From: CAYOBW01 sp964402115
GTDB lineage: Bacteria; Verrucomicrobiota; Kiritimatiellia; UBA8416; CAYOBW01
Direction: 5' to 3'
DNA: 14,484 bases
NCBI GenBank assembly: GCA_964402115.1
Contig: CAYOBW010000180.1
Coordinates: 1-14,484 of the forward strand
Shown here one piece after another: positions 1 through 6,623 of the stretch. Position 1 is the stretch's first letter; every line of letters begins with the position of its first letter. The notes beneath the pieces were generated by a model, which was not told where the DNA came from, did no database searches, and was given only the letters and a program-made list of their open reading frames with translations. The position numbers were made by a program, and so were the translations under genes.

Positions 1-338
1 TATCCGGGTCAACACCCGACAGATCTCAGTGGGATAAGATGCGTTTGCCCTGCGGCGGCCCCAAATCCTTGGGTGGTCGCGGTCGTTCCTCGCGCTGCCT
101 GCGCACCCGCATCGCGCACGGCTCACGAGGACGTTCGCCCTCCCGGTGCGGTTTCATACAACCTGGATAACACCGCGAGGGAGGGCGAGGCTCCTGCCGA
201 GCCGTGAGAAACGGCGGTGCGCTGCGGGTGCGATGAGCCGATCAGGCCGCCGTGGATAGGGGACGTGGGCTAACCCTTGGTCGCGGTTTCCCCGGCTTCG
301 CTAAGGATTCGGGATGCACCGGCGCCTCGCCCCCCCGG
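1..338. other. Non-coding region upstream of the fucosidase
   Basis: I find no credible gene here. The open frames crossing it on both strands have high-GC shadow composition, and none has a ribosome binding site plus family-like protein. The extreme left edge has a small hairpin (CGGGT at 5-9, ACCCG at 14-18). The main structure is the long imperfect inverted repeat at 102-233, annotated separately. The rest shows nothing I recognise. Confidence 0.6.
102..233. repeat. Long imperfect inverted repeat (REP/BIME-like or MITE-like)
   Basis: The left arm (about 102-144) and right arm (about 179-233) are imperfect reverse complements. CACGGCTC at 117-124 and CGCCCTCCC at 136-144 reappear inverted at 199-206 and 180-188, and the outer CGCACCCGCA block at 104-113 matches the inverse of 222-231. 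The central loop (about 145-178) also has short complementary ends. The right arm shares 20 of 21 bases, in inverted orientation, with 4632-4652 after the next gene, so this belongs to a dispersed family. Function is unknown; such elements can act as mRNA-end structures or be small mobile repeats. Confidence 0.6.
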
Positions 339-367
339 TTGACAGGCCGCGGGCCGCGTGCGAGGAT
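339..367 (+). promoter_or_regulatory. Candidate promoter of the fucosidase gene
   Basis: There is a perfect TTGACA at 339-344, a 17-base spacer, then GAGGAT at 362-367. The -35 is striking in DNA this GC-rich, but the -10 is poor compared with the TAACAT, TACATT and TACAAT boxes elsewhere in the window. It lies 69 bases before the start codon at 437. Confidence 0.4.
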
Positions 368-436
368 GCGCCCCTGTCCGCGGGGCGACGGGGACGGGCG
401 GAAGCGGTGGCGAAGCAAGCACGGGGAGGTGTGGTC

Positions 437-1947
437 ATGAGGCGAGCATATGGGTTGAAGCAGGTCCTGGCGGGGGGCGTGGCGGGTATCGGGCTGCTGG
501 CGCTCGACGGCGCGGCGGCCGAGACGCGGTACGAGCCGAAGTGGGAAGCGCTGGATGCGCGGCCGACACCGGCCTGGTTCCTGGACGCGAAGTTCGGCAT
601 CTTCATTCACTGGGGCGTCTACTCCGTGCCGGCGTGGGGCGCTCCCAGGGAGTATGCGGAATGGTACTGGCAGAAGATGTCCAACAAGAAGCCGGACAAC
701 CCGTGGTGGCAGTTCCACGCGCGGCAGTATGGCGCGGACTTCGACTACAAGGATTTCGCCGCCCGGTTCAAGACCGAGCTGTTCAACGCCGACCAGTGGG
801 CGGATGTCTTCGCGCGCTCCGGCGCGAAGTACATCGTGCCGACCTCCAAGCACCACGAGGGATTCTGCCTCTGGCCGAGCGCCGACGCCTCCCGCACGTG
901 GGGCCGCCCCTGGAACGCGGCGGAGATCGGGCCGCAGCGCGACCTGCTGGGCGAGCTGAAGACGGCGGTCGAGAAGCGCGGCGTGCGGTTCGGTTTCTAC
1001 TACTCGCTCTACGAGTGGTTCAACCCGCTGTGGCTGACCGACAAGCCGAAGTACGTGGCCGAACACATGTTCCCGCAGTTCAAGGACGTGGTCACGCGCT
1101 ACAGCCCCGCGCTGATTTTCGCCGATGGCGAGTGGGACCTCCCGTCGTCCGCCTGGCGGAGCGAGGNNNNNNNNNNCTGCTGGCCTGGCTGTTCAACGAG
1201 TCGCCCTGCCGCGCCGACGTCGTGATCAACGACCGCTGGGGCAAGGACTGCCGGCACAAGCACGGCGGGTACTACACGACCGAGTACGCGGCGGGCCTGA
1301 AGGACGGCAGCCACCCGTGGGAGGAGAGCCGCGGGATGGCTTATTCGTACGGCTTGAACCGCGCCGAGCGGATCGACGACTACAAGACCGGGCGCGAGTT
1401 CATTCTCGTGCTCGTGGACCTGGTCAGCCGCGGGGGCAACCTCCTGCTCGACATCGGCCCGGCGGCGGACGGGACGATCCCCCCGGTCATGGAGCAGCGC
1501 CTGCTCGAGATCGGCGACTGGCTGGCCGTCAACGGCGAGGCGATCTACGGCACCCGCATGGCGGGTCGGGCCTGCCAGTGGAGCGACGGCGTGCGGCCGG
1601 GGCAGAAGTTCGGCGAGTACATGGTGGAGTACAAGCTCATGGAGCAGGTGGGGCAGGCCGCGCGCGACGGCAAGGCCGTCAAACAGATCTTCTTCACGAA
1701 GAAGCCGGACGCGCTCTACGCCATCACGGCGGGCTGGCCCGGCCGCGAGCTGGTGCTGCGCGGCGTCAAGGCCCCGGCCAACCTCACGGCGACGCTGCTC
1801 GGCGTGCCCGGCGCGCTGCCGTGCAAGGTCGAGGGCGCCACCGTGACGATCGCCACGCCCGCGCTCGCGCCCGACGGGGCGCCCTGCCGTCACGCGTTCG
1901 CCTTCAAGCTCGTCGGCGCCGAGGCGCTGCCCGAGGCGGCGCCGTAG
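437..1947 (+). CDS. Secreted alpha-L-fucosidase (GH29), interrupted by an assembly gap
   Basis: This retaining glycosidase releases alpha-linked L-fucose from glycans. The ATG at 437 follows GGAGGT at 425-430 with 6 bases between. Residues 1 to about 33 form a signal peptide (basic start, hydrophobic core, AAA before ET), so export is likely. GH29 hallmarks are FIHWG (56-60), KHHEG (138-142) and IFADGEWD with D230 as the expected catalytic nucleophile. After the gap come LLAWLFNES, NDRWGK, HGGYYTTEY and GGNLLLDIGP, then a C-terminal beta-sandwich region. The reading frame changes across the ten N, which a gap of 2 bases (or 2 plus a multiple of 3) would restore. With 2 bases the product is 500 residues, normal for GH29. 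I read it as an intact gene with a scaffold gap, not a frameshifted one. The next gene starts 111 bases downstream on the same strand. Confidence 0.93.
1167..1176. other. Assembly gap of 10 N inside the fucosidase gene
   Basis: The frame before the gap has codons starting at 1166; the frame after has codons starting at 1177, so ten bases cannot be the true length. Flanking protein reads WRSE before and LLAWLFNES after. In GH29 proteins these blocks are nearly contiguous, so a very short real gap (for example 2 bases, giving one extra Glu) fits. The N run is best read as a fixed-length placeholder. Confidence 0.9.
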
Positions 1948-1972
1948 CTGTGCCTGAAACAAAACCCGCTTT

Positions 1973-2006
1973 GCCCTGTGGACAGGGCGCGCCTGCCTGC
2001 TAACAT
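1973..2006 (+). promoter_or_regulatory. Candidate promoter with overlapping palindrome, for the HzsA-like gene
   Basis: TGGACA at 1979-1984, a 16-base spacer and TAACAT at 2001-2006 form a plausible sigma70-type promoter. The -35 box lies mostly in the right part of a perfect inverted repeat: GCCCTGT at 1973-1979, GG, ACAGGGC at 1982-1988. That could be an operator, or a weak hairpin ending the fucosidase transcript (there is no T tract). A start near 2013 would exclude the ATGs at 1978 and 2005 and supports the gene start at 2059. Confidence 0.5.
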
Positions 2007-2058
2007 GCGCGCCATTCGTGATCCGTGCGGTGTGCCGGTCGCGAGCGGAGCGTCGAGC

Positions 2059-4617
2059 ATGACGGATGGCAGATGGCACAGGCGTACGATGGCGGCGGGG
2101 CTGGCGCTCCTCCTGGCGGGGGCGCCGTCGTCGCTGCCGGCCGAGCCGCCCTGCGTGCAGGGCGCCACGTGGGTCGAGATGGTGTGCACGAACCGGGCCG
2201 CGCTGCGCAATCTTGGCGTGCGCGCCGTGGCGGCCAACAGCCTGCTGGCTGACGGGTTGGAGCGCGAGTACCCGGTGGAGACCGACTGGCTGCGCCAGGC
2301 CGGCGGGCCGGATGTCCTGGCGCGCCTGCTGGCGGACGACGCCGGCCGCGCGGTGCTGGAGTGGATCGAGGGCGCGCTGCCCGAGGCCGGCGCGAACGCG
2401 GCCTGGCGGGCCGACCTGCAACGGTTGCGCGAGGGCGATGCGACGGCGGCCCTCGCACCGGCCCTGGAGCTTTTCGGGCGGGTGTGCACCGTCCGCCGCG
2501 CGCTGCGCCTGCGGGAATTGGAGCGGCTGGCGCCCGTAAGCGTCTTCGCGCGCCACTACAACCTCGGCGGCTCGCACTATGCCTACACGGAGGGGCAGTC
2601 GGATGCCCAGGCCGAGCGCCACTTCGTGCCCGGGGCGGCGCTGTGCCTGCTGCGGGTGGCCGGCGGCGCGGCAACCGTCGAGACGCTGTTCCAGGATCCG
2701 GGCGGGGTCATCCGGAACCCCGATGTCTCCCCCGACGGCAAGCGCGCGCTGTTCGCCTGGAAGCGGGCCGACCGCACGGACGACTACCACCTCTACGAAA
2801 TGGAACTCGCCACGCGCAACGTGCGCCAGTTGACGGCGGGCGAGGGGGTGGCGGACTACGAGGGCGCCTACCTGGCCGACGGCGACATCCTCTTCACCTC
2901 GACGCGCTGCGTGCAGACCGTGGACTGCTGGTGGACGGAAGTCAGCAACCTCTACCGCTGCACGGGCGACGGGCAGCTGATCCGGCGGCTGACCTTCGAC
3001 CAGGTGCATGACAATTTCCCGACGCTCACCGCTGACGGCCGGATTCTCTACACCCGCTGGGAGTACAACGACCGCGGCCAGGTTTACCCGCAGCCGCTGC
3101 TGCAGATGAACCCGGACGGCACCGGGCAGGCGGGGTTCTACGGCGTGAACTCGTGGTTTCCGACGACCATCCTGCACGCGCGCGGCTTGCCGGGTTCGGC
3201 CAGGGTGCTGGCCATCGCCACGGGGCACCACTCCCGGCAGGCCGGGAAGCTGATTCTCATCGACCCCGCCCGCGGGCGGGAGGAGGCGGCGGGCGTGCAG
3301 CTCGTGGCGCCCGTGCGTGAGACGAAGGCCGTGCGGGTGGACAGCTACGGACAGGACGGCGCGCTTTTCCAGTTTCCATACCCGCTGGGCGCGGACGAGT
3401 GCCTGGTGACTTATCATCCCGTGGGGTGGGCCGCGGCTTCGGACGACGTCCGCCGCGGCCGGCGCCGCGACCGCGACCTGTCGCCGCGCTTCGGCATCTA
3501 CTGGATGCACTTCGACGGGCGGCGGGAGTGCCTCGCGGCCGACCCGGATCTGTCCTGCAACCAGGCGGTGCCCGTCCGGCCGCGCGCCCTCCATGCGCGG
3601 CCGACGGCGGTGCGCTACGGCGAGACCAACGCCACGATCTACGTGCAGGATATCTACGCGGGGCCCGGGCTGGCCGGCGTGCCGCGCGGCACGGTGCGCA
3701 CCCTGCGGGTCGTGGCGCTCGACTTCCGGGCCGCCGGGATCGGCATGAACAGCAGCGGGGGGCCCGCCGGCGGCGCGCTGGCGAGCACGCCTGTCTCGAT
3801 CGGCAACGGCGCCTGGGACCCGAAGCGGGTGCTGGGCGATGTGCCCGTGGAGAGCGACGGATCCGTGTTCTGCGTCGTTCCCGCGCGCGAGCCGATCTAC
3901 TTCATGGCGCTCGACGCGCAGGGCTGCCTCGTGCAGACCATGCGGAGCTGGACGACGCTGCAGCCGGGCGAGAACGGCTCGTGCGTGGGTTGCCACGAGG
4001 ACAAGAACAGCGTGCCGCTGCACGCCGCGCGACCCACCCTGGCCCTGCGGGCGGGGGCGCGGCCGCTGGCGCCGTTCCAGACAGCCGGCCGCGGCTTCAG
4101 CTTCCCGCGCGATGTCCAGCCCGTCCTGGACCGCCACTGCGTGCGGTGCCACACGGGGGAGAAGGAGAAGCCGTTCAGCCTGGCCGCGGCGGAGGTGCTC
4201 GATCCCAAGGCGAAGCGGCGGTGGACCGCGGCGTACCTCGCGCTGACGCACGCGCGGCCCCGCGAGGGGAACCTGTCGCCGCCCGGGAACTGGGTGGGCG
4301 ACGCGGACCACCCCGTCGTGAACTGGATCAGCGCCCAGTCCGTGCCGACGCTCCTGCCGCCGCGCAGCGCGGGCTCGGGCAAGAGCCGGCTGCTGCCCAT
4401 GCTGGACGCGGGGCACGGCAAGGTGCAGCTGGCCGCGGCGGAGCGGGCGGCGCTGGCAGCCTGGCTGGACCTGGGCGTGCCGTTCTGCGGCGATTACCGC
4501 GAAGCGCACGCGTGGGACGCGGGGGAAGTCGACAAGTACCGTTCCTACGAGGAGAAGCGGGTACGCCTCGCCGCCGACGAGGCGGAGAGCGTCCGGCAGC
4601 TGGCGCGGGAAATGTGA
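2059..4617 (+). CDS. Secreted HzsA-like beta-propeller protein with two c-type haem motifs
   Basis: The 852-residue product resembles the alpha subunit of hydrazine synthase and its many PVC relatives of unknown function. The ATG at 2059 follows GGAG at 2047-2050. A signal peptide ends near APSSLPAEP (residues 22-30), so it is probably periplasmic, as c-type haem attachment requires. After an alpha-helical N-terminal part come TolB/PD40-like blades (NPDVSPDGKRALFAW from about residue 217; HDNFPTLTADGRILYTRW from about 317). A middle domain from about 525 has the typical VLGDVPVESDGS and QTMRSWTTLQPGENGSCVGCHE segments. Two CXXCH motifs bind haem: CVGCH 642-646 and CVRCH 694-698, the second after FPRDVQPVLDRHC. 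In Kuenenia HzsA the catalytic haem is, as I recall, held by a Tyr four residues after CXXCH; here that position is Asn650. With no hzsB/hzsC nearby, hydrazine synthesis is unlikely. The true reaction is unknown; an electron-transfer or oxidoreductase role is inference. Confidence 0.82.
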   Translation: MTDGRWHRRTMAAGLALLLAGAPSSLPAEPPCVQGATWVEMVCTNRAALRNLGVRAVAANSLLADGLEREYPVETDWLRQAGGPDVLARLLADDAGRAVLEWIEGALPEAGANAAWRADLQRLREGDATAALAPALELFGRVCTVRRALRLRELERLAPVSVFARHYNLGGSHYAYTEGQSDAQAERHFVPGAALCLLRVAGGAATVETLFQDPGGVIRNPDVSPDGKRALFAWKRADRTDDYHLYEMELATRNVRQLTAGEGVADYEGAYLADGDILFTSTRCVQTVDCWWTEVSNLYRCTGDGQLIRRLTFDQVHDNFPTLTADGRILYTRWEYNDRGQVYPQPLLQMNPDGTGQAGFYGVNSWFPTTILHARGLPGSARVLAIATGHHSRQAGKLILIDPARGREEAAGVQLVAPVRETKAVRVDSYGQDGALFQFPYPLGADECLVTYHPVGWAAASDDVRRGRRRDRDLSPRFGIYWMHFDGRRECLAADPDLSCNQAVPVRPRALHARPTAVRYGETNATIYVQDIYAGPGLAGVPRGTVRTLRVVALDFRAAGIGMNSSGGPAGGALASTPVSIGNGAWDPKRVLGDVPVESDGSVFCVVPAREPIYFMALDAQGCLVQTMRSWTTLQPGENGSCVGCHEDKNSVPLHAARPTLALRAGARPLAPFQTAGRGFSFPRDVQPVLDRHCVRCHTGEKEKPFSLAAAEVLDPKAKRRWTAAYLALTHARPREGNLSPPGNWVGDADHPVVNWISAQSVPTLLPPRSAGSGKSRLLPMLDAGHGKVQLAAAERAALAAWLDLGVPFCGDYREAHAWDAGEVDKYRSYEEKRVRLAADEAESVRQLAREM

Positions 4618-4631
4618 GCGCGCGCCGCCCT

Positions 4632-4652
4632 TTCTCACGGCTCGGCGGGAGC
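4632..4652. repeat. Inverted copy of the 190-210 repeat arm
   Basis: This 21-base stretch is the reverse complement of 190-210 with one mismatch (G at 4647 where the inverse has A). The two copies flank the fucosidase and HzsA-like genes in opposite orientation. Two near-perfect 21-mers in non-coding DNA of one window indicate a dispersed repeat family rather than chance. Confidence 0.65.
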
Positions 4653-4751
4653 GGCTCGACTGCGCTCGCCGAAGTCCTCGCCGCTTCGCAATCCTCCCGG
4701 TAGCCGCCGAGGTGCTAACCGTCTCAGAATTGTCTCTACATGCGCGCTGAA

Positions 4752-4772
4752 ACGGCGGAGACCGCCGTCTCC
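4752..4772. repeat. Overlapping alternative hairpins
   Basis: ACGGCG (4752-4757) pairs with CGCCGT (4763-4768). Alternatively GGAGAC (4757-4762) pairs with GTCTCC (4767-4772). The two stems share bases and cannot form together. This may be repeat architecture, or a switchable structure if transcribed. Confidence 0.5.
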
Positions 4773-4785
4773 AGCGAATATGGAG

Positions 4786-4803
4786 CCGGCCGTCCTCGGC
4801 CGG
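4786..4803. repeat. Perfect 7-bp hairpin
   Basis: CCGGCCG at 4786-4792, a TCCT loop, and CGGCCGG at 4797-4803 form a very stable stem. It is a possible factor-independent transcript end or REP-like unit between the convergent genes. Confidence 0.5.
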
Positions 4804-4841
4804 TAGAGCGCTCATCGCGACAACAAGAAACGAGTTGTTTC

Positions 4842-4894
4842 CACCCTCGCCATCTGGGAGAGGGCCGGGGTGAGGGTTGTGGGCGGAGCCCACA
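4842..4894. repeat. Common bacterial intergenic repeat plus hairpin
   Basis: The block from CACCCTCGCC to GGGGTGAGGG is a short imperfect inverted repeat. On the minus strand its translation reads NPHPGPLPDGEGG, the familiar spurious peptide produced by a widespread bacterial intergenic repeat. It is followed directly by a perfect stem, TGTGGGC (4878-4884), GGA loop, GCCCACA (4888-4894). Confidence 0.6.
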
Positions 4895-4909
4895 TGAGTA
4901 CGAGGCGGA

Positions 4910-4988
4910 CGGCAACTTCAAGCCGACCGTCCCCCTCCTCACGTCGGGGGCTACGGGGACGGCCGTGCATGCTCCCGTAGAGTTGCCG
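4910..4988. repeat. Nested inverted repeats
   Basis: Outer arms CGGCAACT (4910-4917) and AGTTGCCG (4981-4988) enclose inner arms CCGTCCCC (4927-4934) and GGGGACGG (4955-4962), all perfect 8-bp pairs. This would fold into a two-tier stem. It ends 40 bases from the permease stop codon and may form the 3' end of the minus-strand transcript. Confidence 0.55.
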
Positions 4989-5028
4989 CCGGAAGGCAGC
5001 AGACAGGCAGCAGGGAAGCGGAGCGGGC

Positions 5029-5817
5029 TCACGCCGCGGCCTTGACGATCAGCGTGAGCGAGGCCACGAGCAGGACGCCCTGGATGAACCACACGTAGTG
5101 CTGGCCGCGCATGGCCTTGACGGTTCCGTGGCCGGCGGCGATGCCCAGCGGGATGATGGCCAGCAACACGGCGCCCAGCGCCGGGCCGGGCAGGCTGAGC
5201 CGGCCGAGCAGGCTGAACGGGATCAGCTTGAGGTGGTTCAGCAGGAAGAAGAACGCGCACGTCGTGCCCGCGAAGTGCAGCTTCTCGAGGCGCTGGGGCA
5301 GGAAGTACATCTGCATGAGCGGGGCGGCGGCATGGGCGATGGTGGAGGTCAGGCCCGCCGCGAAGCCGAACGCCGCGCGCTTGACCGGTCCCGGCCGCGG
5401 CGCCTCCGCCAGGCGCGCGAGCACGCGGTCGCGGGCCAGGTGGTAGATCACGAACAGAACGCCGATGCTGCCGATGGCAAGCTTCAGCACGCGGTCCGAG
5501 ATCGCCGCCAGCGCCGGGGCCTGCGTGGCGTAGAGGAGGCTCCCCGCGAGAATGCCGGCGACGGTGGAGGGCAGCAGCGGCACGATGCGCGGCCAGAGGA
5601 TGTGGCGGCGGTAAACCCACAGCGCGACGATGTCCATGACGCAGAGCAGCGGCAGCATGAACGCGACCGCCGCCTGCGCGGACTGCGTCTGGTCGGGCCA
5701 GACCAGGATCAGGATCGGGAGCGCCAGCTGGCCCACGGGGAAGCCGCCCTTGCTCATGCCGAGCAGGAAGACGGCGAGCGCCATCCACAGGGTCTGGCCG
5801 GTATCCAGGCTCGGCAT
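5029..5817 (-). CDS. TSUP-family (TauE/SafE-like) membrane permease
   Basis: This 262-residue integral membrane protein is of the sulfite exporter TauE/SafE superfamily, whose members move sulfite, sulfoacetate, other organosulfur anions or unknown small anions across the inner membrane. About eight hydrophobic segments are visible, near residues 10-30, 48-68, 78-98, 107-127, 147-170, 185-205, 210-230 and 240-260. The first is followed by the characteristic GMSKGGFPVG turn, and the second half repeats the topology with GFAAGLTSTIAHAAAP. The ATG at 5817 has GGAG (plus-strand CTCC, 5826-5829) eight bases upstream. It lies 25 bases after the EfpL stop on the same strand, so the two are probably co-transcribed. 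Substrate cannot be told from sequence; no sulfur-metabolism gene is adjacent. Confidence 0.85.
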   Translation of the reverse strand: MPSLDTGQTLWMALAVFLLGMSKGGFPVGQLALPILILVWPDQTQSAQAAVAFMLPLLCVMDIVALWVYRRHILWPRIVPLLPSTVAGILAGSLLYATQAPALAAISDRVLKLAIGSIGVLFVIYHLARDRVLARLAEAPRPGPVKRAAFGFAAGLTSTIAHAAAPLMQMYFLPQRLEKLHFAGTTCAFFFLLNHLKLIPFSLLGRLSLPGPALGAVLLAIIPLGIAAGHGTVKAMRGQHYVWFIQGVLLVASLTLIVKAAA

Positions 5818-5842
5818 GCGGGGGGCTCCGGGCGGCTGCCGC

Positions 5843-6409
5843 TCAAGCGCGGCAGAGGAACTTGCCCGTGCGCGTGTCCACTCTGACAGTTTCGCCTCGC
5901 TCGAGGTACTCGGGCACCTGCACGACGTGGCCCGTCGAGAGCGTGGCCGGCTTGGTGCGCGACGTGACCGAGGCGCCCTTCATCGAGGGGCCGGTCTCGG
6001 TGACCTCGAGGTCCACCGTGGGCGGCAGCTCGAGGCCGAGCACGCGCCCGTTGGATACCAGGGCCTGGACGCCCTCCAGCGCCTCCGTGATGAACGGCCG
6101 CTCCTCGGCGATGTCTTCGGTGTTGAAGACGACTTCGCTGTAGTCCTGGAGATCGGTGAAGACGTACGTGTCCTGCTGCACGTAGGACAACTGCACCGGG
6201 CGGCGCTCGAAATCGATGTCGGGGAACGGCTCGTCGCCCTTGGTCGTCCGGTCCACCTTCTGCTTGTTGATCAGGTTGCGGAAGCGCATCCGGTAGAGGC
6301 TGGAGGCGCCGCGGGCGCTGGGGGTCGAGACCATCAGATCCTCCAGCACGTGCGGCACCCCGTTGATGTCCACGATCGAGCCCTTCTTCAGTTCACACGC
6401 TTTGGCCAC
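5843..6409 (-). CDS. Elongation factor P paralogue of the EfpL/YeiP type
   Basis: EF-P-family proteins bind the ribosome between the P and E sites and relieve stalling at difficult peptide bonds such as polyproline. The start is GTG at 6409, placed by AAAGGAG (plus 6417-6423) seven bases upstream and by homology; the open frame extends further upstream but that part is not conserved. The 188-residue length is normal. The tip loop reads STPSARGASSLYRMRF, with Arg33 where canonical EF-P has the modified Lys34; this and the C-terminal KPATLSTGHVVQVPEYL match EfpL (YeiP). The KOW-like N domain (about 1-65) and two OB folds follow. EfpL is active without Lys modification, and no epmA or epmB-like enzyme is present here. 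First gene of a likely two-gene unit with the TSUP permease. Confidence 0.9.
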   Translation of the reverse strand: MAKACELKKGSIVDINGVPHVLEDLMVSTPSARGASSLYRMRFRNLINKQKVDRTTKGDEPFPDIDFERRPVQLSYVQQDTYVFTDLQDYSEVVFNTEDIAEERPFITEALEGVQALVSNGRVLGLELPPTVDLEVTETGPSMKGASVTSRTKPATLSTGHVVQVPEYLERGETVRVDTRTGKFLCRA

Positions 6410-6472
6410 GCTGCTGCTCCTTTCGCCGTGCCCGGTCGGAAAAAGCCGGCCGGGTCTGCAAAGTGGGCATGT

Positions 6473-6502
6473 AACATAGCGCCTTAGCCCTCCCCGCGCC
6501 AA
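6473..6502 (-). promoter_or_regulatory. Candidate promoter for the EfpL-like gene
   Basis: On the minus strand TTGGCG (6502-6497) and TATGTT (6478-6473) are separated by 18 bases, leaving a leader of roughly 55-60 bases before the GTG at 6409. It faces away from the tex promoter about 40 bases further right. Confidence 0.5.
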
Positions 6503-6539
6503 GGGTTTTCCGACGGCGCCGATTTTGTCCACAATCGCG

Positions 6540-6577
6540 TTGCGGGGGGCGGGGGGTTCGCCTACAATCCGCCCCCC
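6540..6577 (+). promoter_or_regulatory. Candidate tex promoter flanked by a G/C-rich inverted repeat
   Basis: TTGCGG at 6540-6545, exactly 17 bases, then TACAAT at 6563-6568 form a good sigma70-type promoter 56 bases before the tex start. Perfect 9-base arms, GGGGGGCGG (6544-6552) and CCGCCCCCC (6569-6577), bracket the -10 box. The arrangement could be an operator or simply GC-rich sequence. A second small stem, GCCGGC (6584-6589) and GCCGGC (6594-6599), lies in the leader. Confidence 0.6.
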
Positions 6578-6623
6578 GTGTGAGCCGGCACTCGCCGGCC
6601 CGGAAATCCCAGCAGGAGTGGAG

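Larger units (their letters stand above)
4618..5028. other. Convergent intergenic region made of hairpin repeats
   Basis: These 411 bases separate a plus-strand stop (4617) from a minus-strand stop (5029). A plus-strand open frame from 4740 crosses it but has no family resemblance and follows the repeats. The region holds the inverted-repeat blocks annotated separately at 4632-4652, 4752-4772, 4786-4803, 4842-4894 and 4910-4988, plus a 9-base direct repeat (AGGCAGCAG at 4994-5002 and 5005-5013). No hairpin is followed by a T tract on either strand, so classical intrinsic terminators are not evident, though the hairpins may serve as transcript ends for both genes. Confidence 0.6.

Noticed and set aside
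2059..4617. Anammox hydrazine synthase assignment for the HzsA-like gene
   Set aside because: No beta or gamma subunit genes nearby, and the expected Tyr ligand after the first CXXCH is Asn.
1099..4893. A 1264-codon minus-strand open frame antisense to the fucosidase end and HzsA-like gene
   Set aside because: It is a high-GC shadow: composition is Arg/Ala/Gly/Pro rich with no family resemblance, it runs through the N gap, and its first residues come from an intergenic repeat.
4740..5045. A 101-codon plus-strand open frame in the convergent intergenic region
   Set aside because: It is built from the hairpin repeats, has no credible ribosome binding site and overlaps the permease end.
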